A DNA stretch of 40,691 bases from Gemmatimonadales bacterium UBA2960 (GTDB lineage Bacteria > Gemmatimonadota > Gemmatimonadetes > Longimicrobiales > Gaopeijiaceae), in NCBI GenBank assembly GCA_002348465.1, contig DEBI01000020.1, positions 1 to 40,691 of the forward strand. Reading direction: 5' to 3'. Within the stretch, counting starts at the first letter, position 1; every line of letters starts with the position of its first letter. The position numbers were made by a program, and so were the translations under genes. The notes under the pieces are model-generated. The model saw only the letters and a list, made by a program, of their open reading frames with translations. It did no database searches and had not been told where the DNA came from. This document shows positions 1 through 6,562 of this stretch, piece after piece.

Positions 1-1854
1 TCTGCTAACACCATGCAATAAAGCCTCAACCCATGGCGCACCCGCTCCGGAAACCTCGACTTGTCCAAGAAGCCCAGATGCCCGCCCTCTTGAAGAAAAG
101 TCGGGTACACGGTCAAGCGGAAGCAAGATCAATCCGCCACCGTTCCTCCAAGAGGTCCCAAACCATTGAAGAGCTAGATCAAGTGCCTTCACATCTTGGA
201 CCACAACTGCTGTCGTTAGAGGGCCAAGGAAGGACTCGACTATTTCAATCGAGCCGTCACCAGCATCGATAAAGTCTGATAGCACTCCCAGAACACCCGA
301 AAGATCAGACTCCAATAGTGCCCTAACAACAGGATCAACGCCCTCCCGATCACGGGCGAGACTTTCGAGAGCATCTCGACGTGCGGTTAAGGAAGTCAGT
401 CGTTCAACAGCACCTCTGCGCTCACGTCTAGCAACCTCAAAAGCAGGCCGTGCGACTTCTAGCTGCTCCAACCTGAGATCTGCATCTGATCTTGCTAACT
501 CGAGCGCTTCCGTAACTTCAACCAATTCCTGAGAAAAGAGATCTCCCTGAGACTCAAGATCTGAAATAGTGTCAGCAGCCGCACTTAACTCGTTCGTTAT
601 CTGATCGAGCCTGCGCTCAAGTTCAGCTTCCTGTGCGTCCGCGGACTCCGCGTCGCCCTCTAGCTGAGCAACCCGGCGAGCGATCTCGCTCCCTTGGCTC
701 TCCACTGCGTCGAATTTGCTTCTAGACTCCTCTAACCGAACCCGGACCTGTTCTGCATCCTCCGAACGATCGGCAGCATCGCTTTTTGCGCGCCCTAGCT
801 CATCGTTCAGGCGGTTAAGACTGATCTCCAGCCCGACCTCATTTTCTTGGAATTTCACTACCTGGCTTTGAGCCTCGGTGATTTCATCTTCGATCTGAGC
901 TAATCTTCGAGCAGCATACGCCGCTCGCTCATCCGAAACTGCTAGATCACGTTCCCACCGAACAAGAGTTTCTCTGACCTCTCCGAGCGAGGCCACGTCA
1001 GTCATCCTCTGCTTCTCTGCTTCAATCTTACTCAAACGAAGGGCTTCATACTCAGCCTCGGAAGAGGCAAGCTCTACGACCATGCCTTGCTCTGCCTGCA
1101 CATCCCCTTCCAAATGCTCAGTTACTGATTTGAGTCGCGCAGAAAGTGTCTCAAGCCTATGACGCACAACCTCGACTTCGACATCGAGTCTACGTTTCCG
1201 AAACTCATCGTAACGTTGAGCCTTTCCTTTTTGCCTAGCTAGCGAACGCACCTTCGTCTGTATCTCGGCAATCACGTCCTCTAGACGCTGCAGATCCATT
1301 TCCGCCCGTTCCAGCCGACGGGTCGCTGACTTCCGTCGATCCTTGTACTTCCCGATCCCAGCGGCCTCTTCAAATAGACTTCTTCGCTCTTCGTTCCGAT
1401 TAGAGAGAATCGCATCTACCATGCGTTGCTCGATCATTGCATAAGCGTTGGCACCTAGCCCGGTGTCACGATATAGCTCTACGATATCCTTAAGACGCAC
1501 AGATGATCGATTTATCGAATACTCACTCCCACCATCTCGAAATACCTGTCGGCCGATTTCGACCTCTTCGTAAGCTATGGGAAGGGCCCCATCCTCGTTT
1601 GAAACCGTGAGTGAGACAGATCCTCGATTAACTGGGCGCCGATTAATCGAACCCTGGAATATCGCCTCATCCATCTTCGCACCTCGGATCGCGGTTGGGC
1701 GCTGCTCTCCCAGCACCCATCGAATCGCATCTGAGATGTTCGACTTGCCACACCCATTGGGCCCAACGACGGCCGTTATTCCGTCGTGAAACTCAACGGT
1801 GGTTGGATCTGCGAAGGACTTAAAACCCTGAACCTTCAGTGACTTCAGCCTCAT
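1..1854 (-). CDS. smc: Chromosome segregation protein SMC, N-terminal part (runs off the left edge)
   Basis: SMC is the ATP-dependent core of condensin; two copies dimerise through a hinge and entrap DNA to compact and segregate chromosomes. The frame is open for 618 codons from the ATG at 1854 to the window edge. The head half shows FKSFADPTTVEF and the Walker A GPNGCGKSN (about residues 31-39), then DAIRWVLGEQ. Residues from about 170 to 510 are a long Glu/Arg/Leu-rich coiled coil. At about residue 519 the hinge begins (GVLGVLSDFI). The second coiled coil, the ABC signature and Walker B lie outside the window. The start sits 3 bases after the stop of the degenerate P-loop gene, so it is probably translated from the same mRNA. 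No frameshift is visible. Identification is firm. Confidence 0.96.
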   Translation of the reverse strand, partial: MRLKSLKVQGFKSFADPTTVEFHDGITAVVGPNGCGKSNISDAIRWVLGEQRPTAIRGAKMDEAIFQGSINRRPVNRGSVSLTVSNEDGALPIAYEEVEIGRQVFRDGGSEYSINRSSVRLKDIVELYRDTGLGANAYAMIEQRMVDAILSNRNEERRSLFEEAAGIGKYKDRRKSATRRLERAEMDLQRLEDVIAEIQTKVRSLARQKGKAQRYDEFRKRRLDVEVEVVRHRLETLSARLKSVTEHLEGDVQAEQGMVVELASSEAEYEALRLSKIEAEKQRMTDVASLGEVRETLVRWERDLAVSDERAAYAARRLAQIEDEITEAQSQVVKFQENEVGLEISLNRLNDELGRAKSDAADRSEDAEQVRVRLEESRSKFDAVESQGSEIARRVAQLEGDAESADAQEAELERRLDQITNELSAAADTISDLESQGDLFSQELVEVTEALELARSDADLRLEQLEVARPAFEVARRERRGAVERLTSLTARRDALESLARDREGVDPVVRALLESDLSGVLGVLSDFIDAGDGSIEIVESFLGPLTTAVVVQDVKALDLALQWFGTSWRNGGGLILLPLDRVPDFSSRGRASGLLGQVEVSGAGAPWVEALLHGVSR

Positions 1855-1857
1855 CCC

Positions 1858-2394
1858 TTACCCATTGTTAGGTCCCGAATATCCTGTTGATAACTCACCT
1901 TTATTCTCCAGTAAAACAATCTCGTCCACTGAGTCCAAAAAGGCTGGTGCCCACGGCTCTTTATCGCGCAGATAGATCAAAAGCATCGCTCCTGCTTCAG
2001 CCACACCTGCGGCAACTCGGTGCCAACGCCTGGCTCTAGCAACAGCATTCGGATCTGCTACAACAGTTCCGGCCGTAATGAGAACATACCCACCAAAGAG
2101 CCGAGAGACACGAGCCAACGACGCACCATACAACGCCACGTCGACTATACCTTCACGATTTGGGATCCCAGCCACATTGTGAAGTGACGGTTGACCCAAT
2201 CCTCCATCCGCTAGGATAACCCGATAACCTTCTGAAACCCACTGGGAGGCTAAACGATGTGCGGCTTTAGGAGCCCAACCTTCTGACTCGGTGGTGGGCG
2301 GCGCAACGAGTGCAAGCACTCGACAACCATCTGTCCTGACTCCCGCAGACGCGTCTACCTCGTCTAGCGTCTCAAGAGGCGAGAGTTCTGCCAT
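1858..2394 (-). CDS. Degenerate MinD/BY-kinase-like P-loop protein (no Walker A or B)
   Basis: A 178-aa soluble protein. Residues 57-93 (YRVILADGGLGQPSLHNVAG, then a GIPNREGIVDV stretch) follow the pattern of CpsD/CapB-type tyrosine kinases after their P-loop, usually LLIDADLRRPSLH...GLPN..GLSDVL. Residues 103-140 resemble the following PAG...(D/N)P segment. The expected Walker A site at residues 31-44 reads APPTTESEGWAPKA, without GKS/GKT. The Walker A' aspartate pair is DGGLGQ. The Walker B strand (AMLLIYLRD) lacks the usual IDTPP. It is therefore unlikely to bind or hydrolyse ATP in the family way and may be a scaffold or regulator. It lies between rsfS and smc, 3 bases from the smc start. 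I do not recognise a named family; the relationship is inferred from motif order. A possible promoter lies upstream in the 124-base gap. Confidence 0.8.
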   Translation of the reverse strand: MAELSPLETLDEVDASAGVRTDGCRVLALVAPPTTESEGWAPKAAHRLASQWVSEGYRVILADGGLGQPSLHNVAGIPNREGIVDVALYGASLARVSRLFGGYVLITAGTVVADPNAVARARRWHRVAAGVAEAGAMLLIYLRDKEPWAPAFLDSVDEIVLLENKGELSTGYSGPNNG

Positions 2395-2444
2395 ATACGA
2401 GTATCTTTACAAGCTGGGCACAGAGGCCACAGCAACGCGGTTTC

Positions 2445-2473
2445 GGATTAGATAGAATGCAACTTGCCATCAA
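2445..2473 (-). promoter_or_regulatory. Possible sigma70-type promoter for the degenerate P-loop gene and smc
   Basis: On the minus strand TTGATG (2473-2468) is separated by 17 bases from TAATCC (2450-2445), about 50 bases before the start at 2394. The -35 is good and the -10 is only partial. It lies in the 124-base gap between rsfS and the next gene, the largest gap in this block. Upstream of it is a small hairpin (CCGCT/AGCGG) without a T-run. Prediction by eye only. Confidence 0.3.
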
Positions 2474-2518
2474 CGCGACTAAGGTAGAGCCGCTTGGTGC
2501 GAGCGGAAAGGAAACCCC

Positions 2519-2881
2519 TCACCCCATAGGTACATCCCACCTAGGAGCATCTCCCCACAATCGCTCAAGCTGATAAAACTCTCTGGCCTGAGGATGAAAT
2601 ACGTGAACTACAAAGTCCACATAGTCCATCAGAACCCAACGCCCGCCACGAAGACCTTCTAGGTGTTCGGGACGGACACTGTCCTTCTTAAGTTCATCCC
2701 GCACATGGTCGGAGATAGCCTTAACCTGGACATCGGAATTCCCGCTGGCGATCACAAAGTAATCAGTAGCCGTAGAGATCCCCCGAAGATCAAGAACCAC
2801 TACATCACTTGCCTTTCGTTCTAGGGCAAGCCCAACTGCCCGGTGTATTTCTTCCGGAACTCCGGTCAGCTCATCTTCCAT
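2519..2881 (-). CDS. rsfS: Ribosomal silencing factor RsfS (Iojap family)
   Basis: RsfS binds ribosomal protein L14 on the 50S subunit and blocks joining with 30S, lowering translation when nutrients are short. The 120-aa length is typical. The family core is complete: ASDVVVLDL near residue 24, STATDYFVIASG, then HLEGLRGGRWVLMDYVDFVVHVF and the C-terminal REFYQLERLW.GDAP (the last two given with gaps). The gene starts 10 bases after the rplI stop, so ribosomal protein L9 and this ribosome-binding factor are probably co-transcribed. In many bacteria rsfS sits next to nadD instead. The start ATG at 2881 fits the family length. Identification is firm. Confidence 0.95.
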   Translation of the reverse strand: MEDELTGVPEEIHRAVGLALERKASDVVVLDLRGISTATDYFVIASGNSDVQVKAISDHVRDELKKDSVRPEHLEGLRGGRWVLMDYVDFVVHVFHPQAREFYQLERLWGDAPRWDVPMG

Positions 2882-2891
2882 CAGGGCCTAC

Positions 2892-3347
2892 TCAACTCTG
2901 CGCTGCCTCGACGCTGACTGTGACCTCAACGGTTACATCGGTGTGAAGCTTGATCGGAACTAGAACCTCTCCCACGACCTTGATAACGTCGTCGAGCTGG
3001 ACGGCCCTTTTGTCGAGAGTGAAATCTATCTCACCCGAATTGATTCGATCTGTGATATCGGCAACAGAAACTGAGCCAAACAACTGGCCGTCTTCTCCCG
3101 CATTTTCTTGGAAACTCAGCGAAAGCCCCTCGATCTGAGACGCCCGACGACGCGCTTCGAGAAAATCTCGGCGGGCTTCCTCTGCAGCACGAGCCTGATC
3201 GGCCTCAATGCGAGCCAGATTCTTAGCACTCGCCATATACGCAAACCCTTGCGGAATCAAATAATTGCGGCCGAACCCTGGCTTCACGTTCACCACTTCA
3301 CCAACATCACCCAGGTTCGGGACCGACTGCTTGAGAATGAGCTTCAT
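2892..3347 (-). CDS. rplI: 50S ribosomal protein L9
   Basis: L9 is a two-domain protein of the large subunit; its N-terminal domain binds 23S rRNA near the L1 stalk and a long helix holds the C-terminal domain away from the ribosome. The N-terminus MKLILKQSVPNLGDVGEV and KPGFGRNYLIPQGFA are diagnostic. The connecting helix (about residues 42-75) is Ala/Glu/Arg rich. The C-terminal domain runs to about residue 148, giving the normal length of 151 aa. It lies 18 bases after the DUF2232-like membrane gene and 10 before rsfS. Placement near S6 and S18 is a conserved bacterial arrangement, although the usual ssb is absent. Confidence 0.97.
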   Translation of the reverse strand: MKLILKQSVPNLGDVGEVVNVKPGFGRNYLIPQGFAYMASAKNLARIEADQARAAEEARRDFLEARRRASQIEGLSLSFQENAGEDGQLFGSVSVADITDRINSGEIDFTLDKRAVQLDDVIKVVGEVLVPIKLHTDVTVEVTVSVEAAQS

Positions 3348-3365
3348 AATTCCTCCAGTTAGTGT

Positions 3366-4307
3366 CTAACTGGCCGTGATCTCCAACTGTTTGCGTAGAT
3401 CAAGCCATGTATCTGCAATTCCCAAAAGCGCCGCGACACCAAACAAGATTGGGGCCGCGAACAGCACTCCCAGTATCAACATCAATAGACCGAGGAACGT
3501 AAGCCCCTCGTTCACAAATACGACGACACCTACGCCACGGAGTGCATAGAGTGCCGTCATAAATACCGCGAAATTTGCACCTACCCTAGTAGAGCTCTCG
3601 CCCACTTGAGCAAGGACGAGAAGGAGTCCAATAATTAGAACCCAAACGAGGTGGTCGTTGAACCCAAAGTATCTCACAGAACCCAACGCCTGATCATCTC
3701 CGAACCCAATCCGCTGATAGAGCCACCAAGCCACACCCAACGCGGCCATGGACTCTAAAGCAAGGACCGCCGGGAACACCGCAGCTTGTAACTCAACCGT
3801 TCGGTTCACCGCAGCGATGAAGACAGGGGAGACAGCCTGACCCTCACTCACCAATTCCAACGCGTAGAGAAAGTTGCCAAGCACAGCAGCGAGCCGGTCA
3901 TTTACCCCCCACTCTATGCTCGACCACGCACCACTAGCAAAAATACAGAAAATCGTGGTTCCAAAAAACGCTGCACCAACAGAGGCTAGGGACTTAGACG
4001 TTAGACGCCACTTCGGGACAACCAGTGTGATTGCAGCGAAAGATCCACCTAACAAAACAGCCCAACCCCGCTCCACATACCACAAAGGGTCTCGTTGACC
4101 GGCAAGAACAACAAACATCGCCAACACCGTTGCTATTAAAAGTCCCTTATTACTTATCCCTCTGAGACCGATCAAGATTAGGAGGGGTATACCAACGAGC
4201 ATACCGGCAGGAAGAAGTGAGCCAACCAGAAGCAAACCAAACAGCACCGCTAATGTCCGCCATCCCGTGCCCGTGCTCTTGGGGACCCGGTTCGGCTCAA
4301 TCACCAT
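3366..4307 (-). CDS. DUF2232/YybS-like polytopic membrane protein
   Basis: A 313-aa protein with about eight hydrophobic segments, including residues about 18-45, 54-66, 82-97, 107-125, 178-196, 220-235, 244-262 and 268-298. The stretch RYFGFNDHLVWVLIIGLLL followed by an ALRGVGVVVF segment resembles DUF2232 (YybS) proteins, which are commonly encoded between S18 and L9 in several phyla. The molecular role is unknown; the fold has been compared with membrane transport components, but nothing in this sequence identifies a substrate. It starts 19 bases after the S6-S18 ORF and ends 18 before rplI, so it is inside the ribosomal protein operon. The DUF2232 call rests on position and topology more than on a signature residue set. 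Confidence 0.75.
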   Translation of the reverse strand: MVIEPNRVPKSTGTGWRTLAVLFGLLLVGSLLPAGMLVGIPLLILIGLRGISNKGLLIATVLAMFVVLAGQRDPLWYVERGWAVLLGGSFAAITLVVPKWRLTSKSLASVGAAFFGTTIFCIFASGAWSSIEWGVNDRLAAVLGNFLYALELVSEGQAVSPVFIAAVNRTVELQAAVFPAVLALESMAALGVAWWLYQRIGFGDDQALGSVRYFGFNDHLVWVLIIGLLLVLAQVGESSTRVGANFAVFMTALYALRGVGVVVFVNEGLTFLGLLMLILGVLFAAPILFGVAALLGIADTWLDLRKQLEITAS

Positions 4308-4326
4308 GATCTTGCGCGGCTCAAAC

Positions 4327-4986
4327 TCAGCCGTCCTGACGTCGCATGTATGGAAGAAGAGCGAGGTAACGTGCGCGCTTCACCGCTGACCCAAGTTCGC
4401 GCTGAAAGCGCGCTGAAACCTTAGTGGTCCGCTTTGGCAAAATCTTTCCCTGATCGGTGATGAAGTGAGATAGCGTTTCGACATCCTTATAATTCAGGAC
4501 TATTACTCGTGGACCCTCCATACGACGACGACGACCTCTCGCACCAGAAAATTCCGGCGGCGCGCTAGTTGGGTCACGCGGTTCTTCATCCCCATAGTCA
4601 GCTATAATCTCATCGTCGTCATCGTCGTCATCATCCTCGTCGTCATCTTGAGAGGCTCGGATAGGCATATCCGCCATAATGGATGCACCACTGGTCGGCT
4701 CACCTTCATTGATGATGAGCAGATAGCGTAGAACTTCCCCATCTAGTTTCAGTAGACGCTCGAACTCCGGTAAAGCTTCCGCGTCCGCAGTGAAATGAGC
4801 GACCACGTAGTAGCCGACGGATGCTTTCTTTATAGGGTAGGCTAGCTGTCGGGGACCCCAATGATCCACGGCGGAAATTTCTCCACCCCGCACGGTAGCA
4901 AGCTCGTGAAACTTCTCAAGCTTGGTGCTCGCGGCAGCCTCATCAAGTGCCGCGTCGAGAATGTACACAACTTCGTATAGCCGCAT
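4327..4986 (-). CDS. rpsF-rpsR: Fused ribosomal proteins S6 and S18 joined by an acidic linker
   Basis: One uninterrupted 219-codon frame carries two ribosomal proteins. Residues 1-96 are S6: MRLYEVVYILDAALDE, WGPRQLAYPIKKASVGYYVV and LKLDGEVLRYLLII. Residues about 152-219 are S18: RRRRMEGPRVIVLNYKDVE, then GKILPKRTTKVSARFQREL and AVKRARYLALLPY. The linker (97-150) holds a run of 13 acidic residues (114-126) and ends in Gly/Arg. S6 and S18 form a heterodimer that binds the central domain of 16S rRNA, so a covalent fusion is mechanistically sensible. The S18 part lacks the N-terminal cysteines found in zinc-type S18. No separate rpsR or ssb is seen. The ATG at 4986 is preceded by GAGGGAAC. An internal ATG (Met156, at 4521) has a GAGAGG 13 bases upstream, so separate S18 synthesis cannot be excluded. 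Confidence 0.9.
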   Translation of the reverse strand: MRLYEVVYILDAALDEAAASTKLEKFHELATVRGGEISAVDHWGPRQLAYPIKKASVGYYVVAHFTADAEALPEFERLLKLDGEVLRYLLIINEGEPTSGASIMADMPIRASQDDDEDDDDDDDDEIIADYGDEEPRDPTSAPPEFSGARGRRRRMEGPRVIVLNYKDVETLSHFITDQGKILPKRTTKVSARFQRELGSAVKRARYLALLPYMRRQDG

Positions 4987-5080
4987 CTTCAGTTCCCTCG
5001 GTCCGTGAGATTAGAAACGGGCCCCATCTGTTCGAAACCTCGTCAGCGTCGAAGATTCCCAATGGAGCGGGATGATTTTT

Positions 5081-5203
5081 TTAGCTTCGCAGATTGCGGA
5101 GCGCTGGCCAAGCTAGCGGAAGCAGGTCGCCCATGGAAGCGGTGTAAAGCGACGGAGCCAACTGCTCGTTGTCCGTAAACGAAACCGAAACTCGAGCAGG
5201 CAT
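5081..5203 (-). CDS. Possible small ORF (40 aa), function unknown
   Basis: On the minus strand an ATG at 5203 is preceded by GGTGGAG at 5 bases spacing, a good ribosome binding site. It opens 40 codons (MPARVSVSFTDNEQLAPS... ending ALRNLRS) and stops at TAA 5081-5083. The same frame stays open upstream to the stop codon of the M20 peptidase gene, reading WFVVCDGGEW just before the ATG. The Trp/Asp/Gly-rich start and hydrophobic end look protein-like. It fills the 250-base gap between the peptidase and the S6-S18 gene. It could equally be a decayed remnant of a longer gene or leader sequence. No homology can be claimed. Confidence 0.35.
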   Translation of the reverse strand: MPARVSVSFTDNEQLAPSLYTASMGDLLPLAWPALRNLRS

Positions 5204-5236
5204 CCATTCTCCACCGTCACAGACAACAAACCACTC

Positions 5237-6436
5237 CTAGACCACTAGGGATCGCTGCACTGCCGAAATCAAATACGGGTAACGCTCAAAACCCCAGCGC
5301 GCTTCCTCGACGTTTATACGTTCACGATTCGTGTGGGCGAACCGTTCTTCTCCAGGAGCGAAGCCGACAGTCGGGATACCATAAACTCCACACGACCAAC
5401 CACCATCTGTGGCAAACTGCCAAGGGCGAATCGTCGCAGCTCCTTCTCCTTGACGTCGACCCACGGCCTCTGCGGCAGCTAGGATCATCGGATCGTTTGC
5501 GTCCATCATAAATCCCGGTGTCAGCAAGCTCCGCTCCTCAACCAGCCCCGTGTAAGTTCTCTGCCTCTCGGTCGCCATTCGAACATCCAAAGACAACCCA
5601 TCCGGTATCTCTGGGATCCGAAATGAGATTGCCTCTCGCACGAGAGACATAAGTGACTCATCGTCACTACCTGGAAGGATTCGCCAATCAATAGTTACCA
5701 CTGCCGAGTCCGGTATAACGTTCCGGCTCTCAGGAAGCACGTCGATCATCGTGGCGATCAAACTTGATGCTCCCAAGAGTGGGTCTGATGGTTGATTCTC
5801 AGCTAGGTCGCGAATACTCCCCAACACATCTCCGACAAGATCGAGTGCGTTGTGGGCGCGCCGAGGGACACTGGCGTGACCCGCCAATCCTGTAACTGAG
5901 ACCTCTACTTCTGCTCGCCCTCGGTGGCCAATGCAGACATCCCCATTCGTCGCCTCACCTATAACAACGACCCCCGGCGTCACTGAACCGGATTCGAGTA
6001 GGTGTTTCATACCCAGACCGCCTCGTTCTTCCAGCACTGTGTGCGCAACAATGACGTCACCTGGGGCTTCGCCAATCATAGAAGCGGCGGCATAAGTCTG
6101 AAGCGCGAGAGGACCCTTAATGTCCATTGCACCGCGACCATGCAGGAATCCATCCCTGACTTCGCCAGAGAACGGAGGAACCTCCCACTCATCGTGATCG
6201 CCCTCAGCGACAACATCCATATGACAATTGAGGAGCGCGGATGGGGCATCTCCGCGACCGCGCGCCACACCAATCACATTTCCAGCGTTATCCACCCGGA
6301 TGTCTTCGAGTCCTAGTGCATCCATCTCAGCCTTCACCCGACCGGCGACCTCCCCTTCCTCCCCAGGCAAACCCGGAATCCGAATCAGGTCGGCAGCAAA
6401 GGCTAGTGCGTTCTCGAAACTCGCTTCCTTTGACAT
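5237..6436 (-). CDS. M20 family metallopeptidase (ArgE/DapE/CPG2 type)
   Basis: A dizinc amidohydrolase of the M20 family, which cleaves N-acyl groups or small peptides in the cytoplasm. Zinc and catalytic residues are in place: NCHMDVV (H72, D74), GRGAMDIKG (D105), LEERGG (catalytic E136, zinc E137) and GEATNGD (E161), with the last histidine near residue 370 in FAHTNRE. The inserted dimerisation domain begins at about residue 175 with the conserved GLAGHASVPRRAHNAL. Length 399 aa is normal. The substrate cannot be fixed: DapE, ArgE and YgeY-type hydrolases share these motifs. The gene follows hppA after a 126-base gap containing a strong hairpin, so it may have its own expression control. 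Confidence 0.9.
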   Translation of the reverse strand: MSKEASFENALAFAADLIRIPGLPGEEGEVAGRVKAEMDALGLEDIRVDNAGNVIGVARGRGDAPSALLNCHMDVVAEGDHDEWEVPPFSGEVRDGFLHGRGAMDIKGPLALQTYAAASMIGEAPGDVIVAHTVLEERGGLGMKHLLESGSVTPGVVVIGEATNGDVCIGHRGRAEVEVSVTGLAGHASVPRRAHNALDLVGDVLGSIRDLAENQPSDPLLGASSLIATMIDVLPESRNVIPDSAVVTIDWRILPGSDDESLMSLVREAISFRIPEIPDGLSLDVRMATERQRTYTGLVEERSLLTPGFMMDANDPMILAAAEAVGRRQGEGAATIRPWQFATDGGWSCGVYGIPTVGFAPGEERFAHTNRERINVEEARWGFERYPYLISAVQRSLVV

Positions 6437-6476
6437 TGATCAACTCCCACAGGATTCGTTTAATCTTTGTACGCAG

Positions 6477-6509
6477 GCGGGTGGCCAACCGATTCGGCTA
6501 ACCACCCGC
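6477..6509 (-). other. Intergenic stem-loop between hppA and the M20 peptidase gene
   Basis: A perfect 8-bp inverted repeat GCGGGTGG / CCACCCGC (6477-6484 with 6502-6509) encloses a 17-base loop in which three further pairs (CCG/CGG) can form. It lies in the 126-base gap after the hppA stop. There is no T-run on either strand, so it is not a classical intrinsic terminator. It could be a Rho-associated terminator, a processing site or an mRNA stabiliser that lets hppA and the peptidase be expressed at different levels. Confidence 0.45.
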
Positions 6510-6562
6510 TCACGATCTTCTGTACTTGCCGCGCCTTTCTTCGACGCTCTGATCTACTCTGA

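Noticed and set aside
33..272. 79-codon plus-strand ORF at the left edge
   Set aside because: Lies antisense to the smc hinge, whose frame is open and conserved.
2401..2460. Peptide with a CPACK motif upstream of the degenerate P-loop gene
   Set aside because: The frame is short, interrupted by a stop and has no start or ribosome binding site; taken as chance.
4327..4986. S6-S18 fusion as an artefact of a frameshift in the repeat
   Set aside because: The repeat is made of triplets, so slippage keeps the frame, and both halves lie in the same frame without any stop between. An assembly error of another kind cannot be fully excluded.
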